From an uncultured Pelagibacteraceae bacterium (GTDB lineage: Bacteria > Pseudomonadota > Alphaproteobacteria > Pelagibacterales > Pelagibacteraceae): DNA of 55,082 nucleotides. The stretch lies in contig CACLEU010000005.1 of assembly GCA_902606075.1 (NCBI GenBank), forward strand, positions 1 to 55,082, read 5' to 3'. The position numbers and the translations under genes were made by a program. A model generated the notes under the pieces. The model made no database searches. It saw only the letters and a list, made by a program, of their open reading frames with translations, and was not told where the DNA came from. This document shows, in pieces, positions 1-9,509 of the stretch. Position 1 is the stretch's first letter. Every line of letters begins with the position of its first letter.

Positions 1-506
1 TCAAAAGTTTCCTTCAAATTTGGTATGTGTGAAATCGTATTTGCTGAAAATATTAGATCTATTTTTGAGTATTTATTTGATATTTTTTTTGAGAGTTTTT
101 TATTCCAGAAATTTGGATAAGTTTTAAATTTTTTTTTAGTTATTTCTGCTAAATTTTTACATGGTTCCACAGCTACTACTTTTTTTTTTGGAAAATTTTT
201 TAAAAATACTCCATCGTTACTTCCAATTTCCATCACCGTTTTTGGTTTAAACCTTTTTTGCAATTTAATAGCTGTCACTTTAAATGCTTTTCGCATAGTT
301 TGTGACTCAGAAGCTCTATGGGCGTACTTATCTGTGTATTGTATTTTGGGGTTTACGGGTTTTCTTAGAGACACCAATAAACTTTTTGTATCGAAACATA
401 TGGTAAGGTTATAAAAAAACTCTGATTTTAAGGATTTTTTAGATATTGAGCTTAAAAACGAGTTTGCAGTTGGTTGTCTACCAAGGTTAAGAAAGTTTTT
501 TTTCAT
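1..506 (-). CDS. Class I SAM C-methyltransferase (NDP-sugar C-methyltransferase-like), truncated at window edge
   Basis: Own reading of the minus strand from ATG (cat at 504-506): MKKNFLNLGRQPTANSFLSS...TVMEIGSNDGVFLKNF..., with 'LGxQPxANxFL' and the SAM motif 'MEIGSNDG'; open to the window edge. Confidence 0.7.
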   Translation of the reverse strand, partial: MKKNFLNLGRQPTANSFLSSISKKSLKSEFFYNLTICFDTKSLLVSLRKPVNPKIQYTDKYAHRASESQTMRKAFKVTAIKLQKRFKPKTVMEIGSNDGVFLKNFPKKKVVAVEPCKNLAEITKKKFKTYPNFWNKKLSKKISNKYSKIDLIFSANTISHIPNLKETF

Positions 507-570
507 AGTTTATATTTATTTTTATAATGCTATTTATACATTGTTAATAAAGAATTAAATAATAATAAAA

Positions 571-1275
571 TTGAAATCTATAAAAAAAAGAATCGTCATT
601 ACTGGTGGTGAAGGAAGATTTGCCATAACACTAAAAAATAGTAAAACGAATTTAAATATTTTTTTTCCAAGTAAAAAAAAACTAAATATTTTAAGTTTGA
701 GGTCAATTGAAAACTATTTAAAAAAAATTAAGCCTAAATATGTACTTCATGCAGCTGCTTTGTCTAGACCTATGAACATTCATAATAAAAACATTTCTAA
801 AAGTATTGATCTAAATATTATTGGTACTGCAAATGTTGTAAAAATATGTGAAAAATATAGGATTAAATTAATTTATTTTTCAACTAATTATGTATATCCA
901 GGTCGCAAAGGTAATTACAAAGAGATAGATAGTCTTCTGCCAATAAATAATTATGCCTGGTCTAAATTAGGGGGAGAAAGCTCTGTAAGATTATATAAAA
1001 ATTCCTTAATTTTAAGATTATGTATGTGTGAAAAACCTTTTGTTCACAAATATGCTTTCTCCGATGTAAAGACGAATTTTATGTTTCACGAGGACTTTAT
1101 CAAAATTATGCCAAAAATTTTAGATAAAAAAGGTATATTAAATGTTGGAGGAAAACTGCAAACTGTTTATAACTTTGCAAAAAAAAATAAACCAGATGTA
1201 AAAAGAATTTCAGGTAAAAAAATATTTCCTTTAAATCCATCGATGAATATTTCTAAACTTAAAAAAATTATTTAG
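571..1275 (+). CDS. NAD-dependent sugar epimerase/dTDP-4-dehydrorhamnose reductase-like (RmlD family)
   Basis: ORF with 'VITGGEGRFA' nucleotide-binding start, 'HAAALSRP' and YxxxK ('YAWSK'); TTG start. Confidence 0.7.
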   Translation: MKSIKKRIVITGGEGRFAITLKNSKTNLNIFFPSKKKLNILSLRSIENYLKKIKPKYVLHAAALSRPMNIHNKNISKSIDLNIIGTANVVKICEKYRIKLIYFSTNYVYPGRKGNYKEIDSLLPINNYAWSKLGGESSVRLYKNSLILRLCMCEKPFVHKYAFSDVKTNFMFHEDFIKIMPKILDKKGILNVGGKLQTVYNFAKKNKPDVKRISGKKIFPLNPSMNISKLKKII

Positions 1276-2017
1276 GTTTATAAATTCTTTTTTTGTAAAT
1301 ATTTGATTTTGCTAGAAAATAATAAAAAATTTCACTAAAATTAAATACTAAATAAATAAAACCATTAGTGTAATTACATGAATTTACATGTTTACCATAA
1401 TCTGCATTTATACTAATTTCATTATATCTTAAATTAAAAAATTTAGTCATAAGTATTATCTGAAAAGAAAATAAATAATCATTAGAACAATTTTCATAAG
1501 GGACTATTTGATTAAATTTTTTTCCAAAAATTTTAAATCCAGTGTGAAACTCTGTTAAATTAATTGATAAAAGTTTACCTGTCATAGCGCTCATTAATTT
1601 GTTTGAAAGGTATCTCAAAAAAGGCATGCCCTCTTCTTTATGTGGGTTTTTATTAACAAATCTAGATCCAATTATTAATGCATAATCTTCATCAATAAAT
1701 TTTTTCGCATCTATTATTAAATTTGGGTTGTATTGATTGTCAGCGTGAATTTCTAAAACATAATCAGCACCATCTGTAAAGGCCACCTTTATGGCCTGTT
1801 TTAAATTCCCGCCATGTCCTAAATTCTTTTCATTTTTAAAAACAGTCCAGTCAAATCTTTTTGCAACCTCATATGATTTATCAGTTGAATTATCGTCAAA
1901 AAAATAAATTTTATCAAACATTTTTTTATCAATTCTTTTATACAAATCTTCAATAGCATCTTCGCTATTAAAACAAATTACAGCACCGTAGATTTTTTTT
2001 TTTGAAATTTTATTCAT
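1268..2017 (-). CDS. Glycosyltransferase family 2
   Basis: ORF; GT2 motifs 'FFDDNSTDKSYEVAKRF', 'NLGHGGNLKQAI', 'ADYVLEIHADNQYNP'. Confidence 0.85.
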   Translation of the reverse strand: MNKISKKKIYGAVICFNSEDAIEDLYKRIDKKMFDKIYFFDDNSTDKSYEVAKRFDWTVFKNEKNLGHGGNLKQAIKVAFTDGADYVLEIHADNQYNPNLIIDAKKFIDEDYALIIGSRFVNKNPHKEEGMPFLRYLSNKLMSAMTGKLLSINLTEFHTGFKIFGKKFNQIVPYENCSNDYLFSFQIILMTKFFNLRYNEISINADYGKHVNSCNYTNGFIYLVFNFSEIFYYFLAKSNIYKKRIYKPK

Positions 2018-2024
2018 TTTTATA

Positions 2025-2101
2025 TGGTAGCGGGAAGTGGGATCGAACCACTGACCTCGGGCTTATGAGTCCCGCGCTCTAACCAACTGAGCTACCCCGC
2101 C
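2025..2101 (-). tRNA. tRNA with CAU anticodon (elongator Met most likely; Ile2 not excluded)
   Basis: Reverse complement GGCGGGGTAGCTCAGTTGGTTAGAGCGCGGGACTCATAAGCCCGAGGTCAGTGGTTCGATCCCACTTCCCGCTACCA folds as a 77-nt cloverleaf with encoded CCA and anticodon loop CTCATAA. Confidence 0.95.
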
Positions 2102-2153
2102 ATTAAATTATTGTTGATTTATACTACTTATTTTTTTTCTTTCAAACAAGAAA

Positions 2154-3140
2154 TTAAAAATTTTTTTTATTAAGTACATATTTAGCTAAAATTTCTGTTG
2201 TAAGATTTTGTCGAGTAAAATTTAATAAATCATTTTTAATTTCTAAAATATCTGGATGGTTGTTTAAAAATAAAGAAGCGCTTTTATTTTTAAAGATATT
2301 AGGAATATAACAAAATATTTTTTTTACAGACAAAAATTTTTTTTTATAAATTTTGAAGGGAAAATAAAATTGTAAAACTTTATAAAAATTATCATAAATT
2401 TCTGAAAGTCTGTTTTTGGGTAGTGTTTTAAGTATTAATTTAGGGCAATATTTAATATTAAAAAATAAAGGGATGCAACCATTCATCATGATTTCATAAT
2501 GTCTTAAGCAATCCCAACCTAATTTTTTATTGGTTATTGCAAAAATACTGTTAGAGTACATGTCATAATATTTTTGTTCATCATCATATATATATGTACT
2601 AAGCCTTCCAGGAACAAGAGGTGCTAATAAGTTAGTTGGGTTTTCATTTATATTTTTTAATATTTTTTCTTTAGGAACAGCAAAACTTATTGGTAACACG
2701 TTTTGTATATTTTCTAATAATTCTCTTTTAAAATACAATCCTGACCTAATATATTTTTCATTAATAATACTATCGTCTTCTCCATCTATAAATATAACTT
2801 TGTTATTATATTTTATAACATCCTCTAAAAATAGATTTGATCTTCTTATAGATCCGTAAATAACAAGATCAAAAAATTTAGTTTGGATTTTTTTTTTAAT
2901 TTCAGTTCTGTCAATAGAATTATAATTATTTAATGTATTATTTATTGTAAAACCTTTTCCCCATATTTTATTTATGTTGTATTCTCTATTTAGAATTTCA
3001 TCTGAGTACATGTACCAACAACCAGGATAATCTACAACATCTTGACCATGAAGTTTTCTTAATCCATGCAATAAAAGATCGCTCATAAAATCGTTTATGT
3101 GGTTATTGTTTCCTTCAGAATGAATAAATAAAATTTTCAT
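2154..3140 (-). CDS. Hypothetical glycosyltransferase-like protein of the polysaccharide region
   Basis: 328-aa ORF; 'GWDCLRHYEIMMNGCIPLFF' resembles the nucleotide-sugar region of exostosin-like/GT proteins; context. Confidence 0.4.
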   Translation of the reverse strand: MKILFIHSEGNNNHINDFMSDLLLHGLRKLHGQDVVDYPGCWYMYSDEILNREYNINKIWGKGFTINNTLNNYNSIDRTEIKKKIQTKFFDLVIYGSIRRSNLFLEDVIKYNNKVIFIDGEDDSIINEKYIRSGLYFKRELLENIQNVLPISFAVPKEKILKNINENPTNLLAPLVPGRLSTYIYDDEQKYYDMYSNSIFAITNKKLGWDCLRHYEIMMNGCIPLFFNIKYCPKLILKTLPKNRLSEIYDNFYKVLQFYFPFKIYKKKFLSVKKIFCYIPNIFKNKSASLFLNNHPDILEIKNDLLNFTRQNLTTEILAKYVLNKKNF

Positions 3141-3148
3141 AATGCTAT

Positions 3149-3982
3149 TTAATATTTAATTTTCGAACCATATAAATAATAATTTCTCCAAAATGTCTTA
3201 TTTTTTTGGGGTTCATAATTAGAAACTTTATATTTATTATTTATCAACCAATTTTTTACAAAATCATAAGTTCTAAAATTAACTCCCATAAAATCATGGC
3301 ATCCTATGCACCAGTTTTGAATCTCAAAATAATTTTCATTTAAAGGTTTTAGTAAATTTATCTCTGCACCTTCAATATTAACTTTAATAAAATTTATTTT
3401 TTTTAAGTTTAGATTTTTCAATATGTCATTTATAGTCGTCTGGTTTATTTCTATATAATTAGAATTGTTAACATCTTTATCTATAACTCTATTTTGTAAT
3501 TCTTGTTTTTCCTGTAAAAAGTTTACTTTTTTATTAATATCACCCACGGCTTGCTCAATTATTGTTAAATTGTCTAAATTTAAAATTTTTTTTAGTTTTT
3601 TTATTCTTCTACAGCATGCTGGGTCTGCTTCTACAGCTATTACTTTTCCGTATATACCAACGGCTTTGCAAAACTCGGGTATTTCTGAGCCATTTTCTAC
3701 TCCTACATCAATAATAATATCATTTTGATTTGGTTTATATTTGTAAAAAAAAAGATCCGTGTCAGAATAGTTACTTTCAGGATTATAGTAACACACTGAA
3801 CTTACCGCTGCTGAACTGTTCCATTTATAAATCCAATCTTGTCCGTCAAATTTTACTTTAACAAATTTTTTTAAAAGTATAGATGCTCTCATAGACGAAA
3901 ATAAATTTGCAATCAAATATAATTTAATTCTAATAAAAAATTTTGATATTATTCTAAGGATAACTGTAATAATTTTAATCAT
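3149..3982 (-). CDS. FkbM family methyltransferase
   Basis: ORF; 'DIIIDVGVENGSEIPEFCKAVGIYGKVIAVEADP' and 'INFIKVNIEGAEINLLKPL' match the FkbM pattern. Confidence 0.8.
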   Translation of the reverse strand: MIKIITVILRIISKFFIRIKLYLIANLFSSMRASILLKKFVKVKFDGQDWIYKWNSSAAVSSVCYYNPESNYSDTDLFFYKYKPNQNDIIIDVGVENGSEIPEFCKAVGIYGKVIAVEADPACCRRIKKLKKILNLDNLTIIEQAVGDINKKVNFLQEKQELQNRVIDKDVNNSNYIEINQTTINDILKNLNLKKINFIKVNIEGAEINLLKPLNENYFEIQNWCIGCHDFMGVNFRTYDFVKNWLINNKYKVSNYEPQKNKTFWRNYYLYGSKIKY

Positions 3983-4000
3983 TTAAATTTAAAAAATATA

Positions 4001-4429
4001 TTAATTATTTAATAACTTTTTTTTTTCTTTTTCAAACTCATATCCAGTTAGAGATCCCTTTTCATATAAATGCCTTAACATTTGCAATTGTCTCTCTTTA
4101 TTAAGACACAGCCAATCTGACGTAGGATCAAACATTGGAGTTAAAATAGCTTTTCCAGAAGTTAAATTTATTTTCCATTCCCTAATAGTTTTATCATCAT
4201 CTATACTGATTAAATTCAAGTTGTTATCATTTAATATAATTTTTTGAAAAAATAACCATATATTCGGTGACATCTCCTCTTTTGCAAAATTATTTCCATA
4301 AACAATATAAGCTTTATTTTTTGTTAGAAGATTTTCACAACTAAATGAATCTAGATTAGCGTAGGCATTATTTAGTTTAATAATATTAATTAATAAAAAT
4401 GCTGTTAAAATAAAAAATATTTTTTTCAT
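4001..4429 (-). CDS. Secreted hypothetical protein, C-terminal SHOCT-like motif
   Basis: 142-aa ORF with signal peptide; C-terminus 'LRHLYEKGSLTGYEFEKEKKKLL' is SHOCT-like. Confidence 0.5.
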   Translation of the reverse strand: MKKIFFILTAFLLINIIKLNNAYANLDSFSCENLLTKNKAYIVYGNNFAKEEMSPNIWLFFQKIILNDNNLNLISIDDDKTIREWKINLTSGKAILTPMFDPTSDWLCLNKERQLQMLRHLYEKGSLTGYEFEKEKKKLLNN

Positions 4430-5283
4430 TAATCTTTAGATAACTTATTTATATTAATATTTCCTATGTAAAACATTAAAGCAACATATTGAATTAAAGC
4501 ATAAACTGCAATTGGTGTCATATATTCAAGCTGATGGAATAGCTGAGCACCTACAATTAGACCCATGGCACCATTTTGAAGCATAGCTTCAATCATAATG
4601 GTTCTTTGAGTCCTAACTTCTTTTAAAGTAAATCTGATTATCAAATATACAGATGTTAAAACAGACACTATTACAACAAAGGAAATTGCTCCTACATCTG
4701 CAAAGTAGCCTCCAAGGTTATTTCTTTCAGTAAATATTGCGATAATTACTATTAAAATAAACAAGAAAAAAGCTGCTCTATCAAATTTTAAATTATTTTT
4801 TTCTGAAAATTTTTTAAAATTACCTCTTACAAGAATTCCCACAAACGTAGGTAGGGCTATAAATAAAAACATTCTAACAGAAAATTTCAGTAAGTTTAAA
4901 TCGAATACAATATCCTTAAAAAAAGAAGTGTAAATTTTTAGGAATATTGGAATGGATATAAAGGATATTAATGCACAAAATGATGTAATAATTATTGATA
5001 AAGCAACGTTGCCTTTTACCAATTTTGTAGCATAATTCGACATGACTGCCGAGGGTAAGATTAATAATAAAAATACTCCTAATTGAAATTCGGCCTGCAT
5101 AGGAAAAAGAGAGATGATGATAATTCCTATCACAGGCAGAACTATCATTTGGCATATTAAAGCGATTATCAAATTTCTAGGTTTTTTAAGAACTTCTAAG
5201 AAATCTTTAACAGTTAAATTTAAACCTAAAGAAAACATGATGAATATCATGCCTATTGGTCCAACATTTTTTACAAATTCCAC
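4429..5283 (-). CDS. Bile acid:sodium symporter (BASS) family transporter
   Basis: ORF with multiple TM helices and BASS-like 'FSLGLNLTVKDF', 'LPSAVMSNYATKLVKGNVALSI'; GTG start. Confidence 0.8.
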   Translation of the reverse strand: MEFVKNVGPIGMIFIMFSLGLNLTVKDFLEVLKKPRNLIIALICQMIVLPVIGIIIISLFPMQAEFQLGVFLLLILPSAVMSNYATKLVKGNVALSIIITSFCALISFISIPIFLKIYTSFFKDIVFDLNLLKFSVRMFLFIALPTFVGILVRGNFKKFSEKNNLKFDRAAFFLFILIVIIAIFTERNNLGGYFADVGAISFVVIVSVLTSVYLIIRFTLKEVRTQRTIMIEAMLQNGAMGLIVGAQLFHQLEYMTPIAVYALIQYVALMFYIGNININKLSKD

Positions 5284-5324
5284 ATTTCCCTCATAAGATT
5301 TATGAAGTAATTAAAATAAATTTC

Positions 5325-5338
5325 AACAAATATTTGTT
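5325..5338. promoter_or_regulatory. Perfect 14-bp palindrome AACAAATATTTGTT, candidate operator
   Basis: Read directly; lies in the divergent intergenic region between the BASS transporter and the wHTH regulator. Confidence 0.4.
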
Positions 5339-5384
5339 TGATTAAGTCTTGAATTATTGCTTTTTTTAATATTATTTACAACCT

Positions 5385-6392
5385 ATGTCTTTTGCAAATA
5401 AAGAAATAAAATTTTCTAAAAAAATTCAAATAGAAGACAGCTTAAATGTTTTTAAAAAATACCACGACAGTCTTATAACAGAAATTTTCTATTTCCAACA
5501 ACAGTGGCTTACTAATGCTTTCAAAAGATTTAAAGATTTTGATAAATATGTAATATTAATTTATATAATTAATAAAGCATTTAAAGGGTATAACGATCAT
5601 TTTATTGTTAATTCATTTGATGATTTTTATTCTAAAGTAAACTTTGAAATACCAAGAATTAATATAATTGATTTATCAAGGGAATTAAACATTTCAAAGG
5701 AAACTACCAGAAGAAAGATGATTGAGCTGGAAAAAGATGGCGCTTTAATAAAAGAAAAAAAGAAAGTTATGTTACAGAGAATAGGTCAAGAAATTCAAAA
5801 ACCAATTGACTCTATAAAAAATTTATCAAGAGTGATATCTCATTTTAGTGACCAATTATCAAAAGAAGGTATGTTAAAAAATAACATATCAAAAATAGAA
5901 ATTGAACAAAAAATTAAGTCCAACTTTACTCAGTGTTGGCAATATTTTTTTGATTATCAGATCCCTATGATTACTAGATGGAAAGCAATATTTGGAGATA
6001 TCGAAACATGGACGATTTGGGGAAATTGTGTTTATAATCAAAATCTTGTTATGTCTAAGTTAGTTAAGGCAAATCATGAACTGTTAAAAAATAATGATAC
6101 TTGGATAAAAAGACTTAATGATTATGGAGATCAAGGGCTTAATGCTATGACAATCTCTGAGTTAACGGGTATTCCTAGACCGACTGTTATAAGAAAACTA
6201 AAAATATTATTAAAAAGAAAATTATTAACTAAAGATAAAAATAATCAATATTTAATATTCTCAGGACCAGGTAGCAAAAACTATAATACTGAACAGATAA
6301 AAATTATGGATGAAATTGATAAAATTAGAAAAATTAACGGAAATGAGTTCTCAAATTTAATAACAAAAATATTAAATATTATAGTTTTATAA
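5385..6392 (+). CDS. DNA-binding regulator with two winged-helix/HTH segments
   Basis: ORF; 'DLSRELNISKETTRRKMIELEKDGAL' and 'ISELTGIPRPTVIRKLKILLKRKLL' are both MarR/GntR-like HTH segments. Confidence 0.65.
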   Translation: MSFANKEIKFSKKIQIEDSLNVFKKYHDSLITEIFYFQQQWLTNAFKRFKDFDKYVILIYIINKAFKGYNDHFIVNSFDDFYSKVNFEIPRINIIDLSRELNISKETTRRKMIELEKDGALIKEKKKVMLQRIGQEIQKPIDSIKNLSRVISHFSDQLSKEGMLKNNISKIEIEQKIKSNFTQCWQYFFDYQIPMITRWKAIFGDIETWTIWGNCVYNQNLVMSKLVKANHELLKNNDTWIKRLNDYGDQGLNAMTISELTGIPRPTVIRKLKILLKRKLLTKDKNNQYLIFSGPGSKNYNTEQIKIMDEIDKIRKINGNEFSNLITKILNIIVL

Positions 6393-6605
6393 GGATGCTA
6401 TAATTCCTGTAACAACTATAACTGACCCTATAAGACTTAAAAATAATAAATTTTCTTTTTTTTCTCTTTTCTTTTCACTACGAACTCTGTTTAAAAGAAT
6501 ATTTATATCCACTTTTTGTTGATTGTGATTTTGGTTTGGTTCAATTTGGTTTTCTAAACTATTAACTTCCGTACTCATAAGCACATTAAATACCAATCCA
6601 AACAA
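6387..6605 (-). CDS. Small single-TM hypothetical protein
   Basis: 72-aa ORF; C-terminal hydrophobic helix 'LLFLSLIGSVIVVTGIIASL'. Confidence 0.5.
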   Translation of the reverse strand: MFGLVFNVLMSTEVNSLENQIEPNQNHNQQKVDINILLNRVRSEKKREKKENLLFLSLIGSVIVVTGIIASL

Positions 6606-6686
6606 TTAATCAATTCGATATAAGTTCAAAATGAGTTTTGATCTAAGAATTTTTATTTAAATCTGCTAATTAAATAAGCCCAAAAT

Positions 6687-8024
6687 TTATTTACCGCCAA
6701 TGGTCAATTCGTCAATCAACATTGAAGGTGAGTTGGTAGAATAATTAAATTCTAAATCATTGCCTAAAACCATTTTATTGAAAATATCATTTAAATTACC
6801 AGCAATTGTAATTTCACTTATAGGATAAATGAATTCTCCATTTTCAACCATAAAGCCAGATGCTCCTACAGAATAATCTCCTGTAATTATGTTTGCACCC
6901 CTTCCAAAAGTTTCGTTGATATATACAATTTCTTTATCAGAATTGATCAAATTTTTGTAATCTTCACTTCCATTTTCAAAATAGAGATTAGAAGTACCAC
7001 TCGCTCTTCCATTAGATTTCATATTTATTTTTTTTCCATTATATGTATCAATTAAATAATTTTTAAGGACACCATTTTCAACTAAATTTAGTTTGTTAGT
7101 AGAAGTACCTTCAATATCAAAGTATCTTGACCCGCTGCCCTTTAAAATATCTGGTTTATCTATGATGTTAATTTTGTTGTTAAATATTTGGGTATTTAAT
7201 TTATTTTTTAAAAAAGTTGTACCTTTTGCTATTGTACTAGAGGTTATGGCGCTAGCAAAAGAAGATAAAAAATTTTTAGCTATTCTTTTATCAAAAACTA
7301 CTTTCATTTTTTTACTTTTTATTTTTTTCGGATTAAGCTTGCTAATTGCTAATTCAGATGCTTTTTGTCCAATTTCTTTTGGTTCAAGGAGATCTTTGAA
7401 AAATCGTTTTGAGCTATATTCGTAATCTCTTTCCATACTTCCGTTTGATTTTGCAACCACCTCACAATAGGCAGAAAAATTAGAAGATTTATATCCATCA
7501 ATAAACCCATTTGAATTAGCTAAAATAAAATTTGATTTATTTTGACTAAAACCAGATCCATTTGTATTTACAATTTCTTTTTTTTTAAAAGCTTGCTCTT
7601 CAGCCTCTTTAATAAAGTCTATTTTTTTTGAATTTTCTATAAATGTCTCATCATATAAATCTAAATTCTTAATTCCTTTAAAGTAAAGCTCGCTATCGGG
7701 TAAAGAATTAAGTTCGTCTTCAGGTGTGATTTTAGCGGTCTCAATACACTTTTTAATTAATTCATTTATATGGCTTTCATCTAAATTTGAAGATGATATT
7801 GACGATTTTTTTTTTCCAACATATGCAGTTAAAACTACATTAAGACTGTCGGATCTAGTTGATCCATCTAGTTTTTTATTTCTTATATTAACACTTTCTG
7901 AAATTGAATTTGAAATTAGTACACTGCTTTCCGATGCTCCTGATTTTTTTAAATTAGTTGAAAAATTTTCAGCAAGTTTTTTGAGGTGTTCGTCTTCTTT
8001 TAACATTCTAAAGTTGAGTACCAC
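6687..8024 (-). CDS. pmbA: TldD/PmbA family metalloprotease subunit PmbA (TldE)
   Basis: ORF; 'NSNGFIDGYKSS', 'SRYFDIEGTSTNKLNLVENGVLKNYLIDTYNGKKINMKSNGRASGTSNLY', 'GRGANIITGDYSVGASGFMVENGE'. Confidence 0.9.
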   Translation of the reverse strand: MVLNFRMLKEDEHLKKLAENFSTNLKKSGASESSVLISNSISESVNIRNKKLDGSTRSDSLNVVLTAYVGKKKSSISSSNLDESHINELIKKCIETAKITPEDELNSLPDSELYFKGIKNLDLYDETFIENSKKIDFIKEAEEQAFKKKEIVNTNGSGFSQNKSNFILANSNGFIDGYKSSNFSAYCEVVAKSNGSMERDYEYSSKRFFKDLLEPKEIGQKASELAISKLNPKKIKSKKMKVVFDKRIAKNFLSSFASAITSSTIAKGTTFLKNKLNTQIFNNKINIIDKPDILKGSGSRYFDIEGTSTNKLNLVENGVLKNYLIDTYNGKKINMKSNGRASGTSNLYFENGSEDYKNLINSDKEIVYINETFGRGANIITGDYSVGASGFMVENGEFIYPISEITIAGNLNDIFNKMVLGNDLEFNYSTNSPSMLIDELTIGGK

Positions 8025-9471
8025 CTACTGTCATATTATCTATCAACATAGACGGTTGACCTACTCCCACGGGTACTCCTTGGCCTGCTTTTCCACAAGT
8101 ACCAATACCAGGATCTAATTTCATATCGTTGCCTACCATCAAAACTTGTTTTAGAGATGAGGGTCCATCGCCAATTAAGGTTGCTCCTTTAAGAGGTGAT
8201 CCAATTTTACCATTAACTATTTCGTAAGCTTCAGTACAATTAAAAACAAATTTTCCAGAGGTAATATCAACCTGTCCACCTCCAAAACTTACTGCAAAAA
8301 TTCCTTTATCTACTGATTTTATCATTTCCTCTTGTGTATTATTGCCATTGAGCATTATAGTATTTCTCATCCTTGGCATGATTACGTGTTTGTAACTTTC
8401 TCTTCTACCGTTACCTGTAGATTTTGTTTTCATAAGCCTTGCGTTCATTCTATCTTGCATGAAATTTTTTAATATTCCATTTTCAATTAAAACTGTTTTT
8501 TCAGTTGGAGTGCCCTCGTCGTCAATATTTAAGCTACCTCTTCTTTTGTCTATTGTTCCATCATCAATTATGGTGACACCATCGCTTGCAACTTTTTTTC
8601 CTACTAAATCATGAAAGACTGAAGTTTTTTTCCTGTTAAAGTCTCCCTCTAATCCATGTCCTACAGCCTCATGAATAAGAATTGCTGGCCAACCTGGACC
8701 TAGCACTACTTTCATTTCACCAGCTGGAGAAGGTTTGCTCTCTAAATTTGTATATGCCATTCTAAAAGCTTCATCACAAATCTTTTTCCAGTCATCATTT
8801 TTTAAATAATTATCATAAGACTGCCTACCACCAACTCCATACATAGCTGTTTCTTTTCTTCCATTTTTTTCAACTAATATAGAAACGTTAATTCTTACTA
8901 AAGGTCTTGAGTCTGTGAACAATTCCCCACCTGGTCTTAATATTTCAATATTTTTATGTTCACCTAAAAAGTTTGCTGTCACTTGTTTAACACATTCATC
9001 TTTGGATCTAGCGTATTGATTAATTTCTTTGAGAAGCTCTATTTTTGTTTCTAGACTTTTACTTTCAATCGGATCTAATTCATCATAAAACTTTTGATTA
9101 GTTTTACTTATACTGTGATTATATTTTCCATCAGAATTTTTTAACGTTGATTTAATATTATCACATGACATTTCTAAAGATTTTTCAGAAATATCATTTG
9201 AATGTGAATATGCTACTTTATCCTCTGTAACTCCTCTTAATCCATAACCTGTATCTCTTTTAAAGCTTGAGCTTTTAATTTTGTTATCATCTAACAATAT
9301 AGACTCTGATTTAGTATCCTCTAAATATAACTCACCATCGTCACAATCAGCAAGGGTATTATTGACTAGTGATTGGGCTTTCTCATAATTAAGATTTTTA
9401 TTTTTTAAAAACTTAGACACAATACGAAATTTAATTGAGAAATTATTCAATATCAATGACCAATTTAGCAC
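8008..9471 (-). CDS. tldD: TldD metalloprotease
   Basis: ORF; HExxxH zinc motif in 'PAILIHEAVGHGLEGDFNRK', plus 'DDEGTPTEKTVLIENGILKNFMQDRMNARLM'; start may lie further downstream. Confidence 0.92.
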   Translation of the reverse strand: MLNWSLILNNFSIKFRIVSKFLKNKNLNYEKAQSLVNNTLADCDDGELYLEDTKSESILLDDNKIKSSSFKRDTGYGLRGVTEDKVAYSHSNDISEKSLEMSCDNIKSTLKNSDGKYNHSISKTNQKFYDELDPIESKSLETKIELLKEINQYARSKDECVKQVTANFLGEHKNIEILRPGGELFTDSRPLVRINVSILVEKNGRKETAMYGVGGRQSYDNYLKNDDWKKICDEAFRMAYTNLESKPSPAGEMKVVLGPGWPAILIHEAVGHGLEGDFNRKKTSVFHDLVGKKVASDGVTIIDDGTIDKRRGSLNIDDEGTPTEKTVLIENGILKNFMQDRMNARLMKTKSTGNGRRESYKHVIMPRMRNTIMLNGNNTQEEMIKSVDKGIFAVSFGGGQVDITSGKFVFNCTEAYEIVNGKIGSPLKGATLIGDGPSSLKQVLMVGNDMKLDPGIGTCGKAGQGVPVGVGQPSMLIDNMTVGGTQL

Positions 9472-9509
9472 ATATTAAATTAAGAGTGGCTTACTCTTAT
9501 TTAAATGAG

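Noticed and set aside
3465-3728. Antisense 87-aa ORF in the FkbM methyltransferase gene
   Set aside because: Ser/Phe-rich translation typical of the reverse strand of an AT-rich gene; no motif
7093-8118. ORFs 7093..7425 and 7726..8118 on + strand
   Set aside because: Opposite strand of pmbA/tldD, which have clear family motifs; low-complexity translations
6687-9471. tldD/pmbA as part of a RiPP/microcin biosynthesis system
   Set aside because: No precursor peptide, cyclase or exporter gene nearby; the pair is widespread housekeeping
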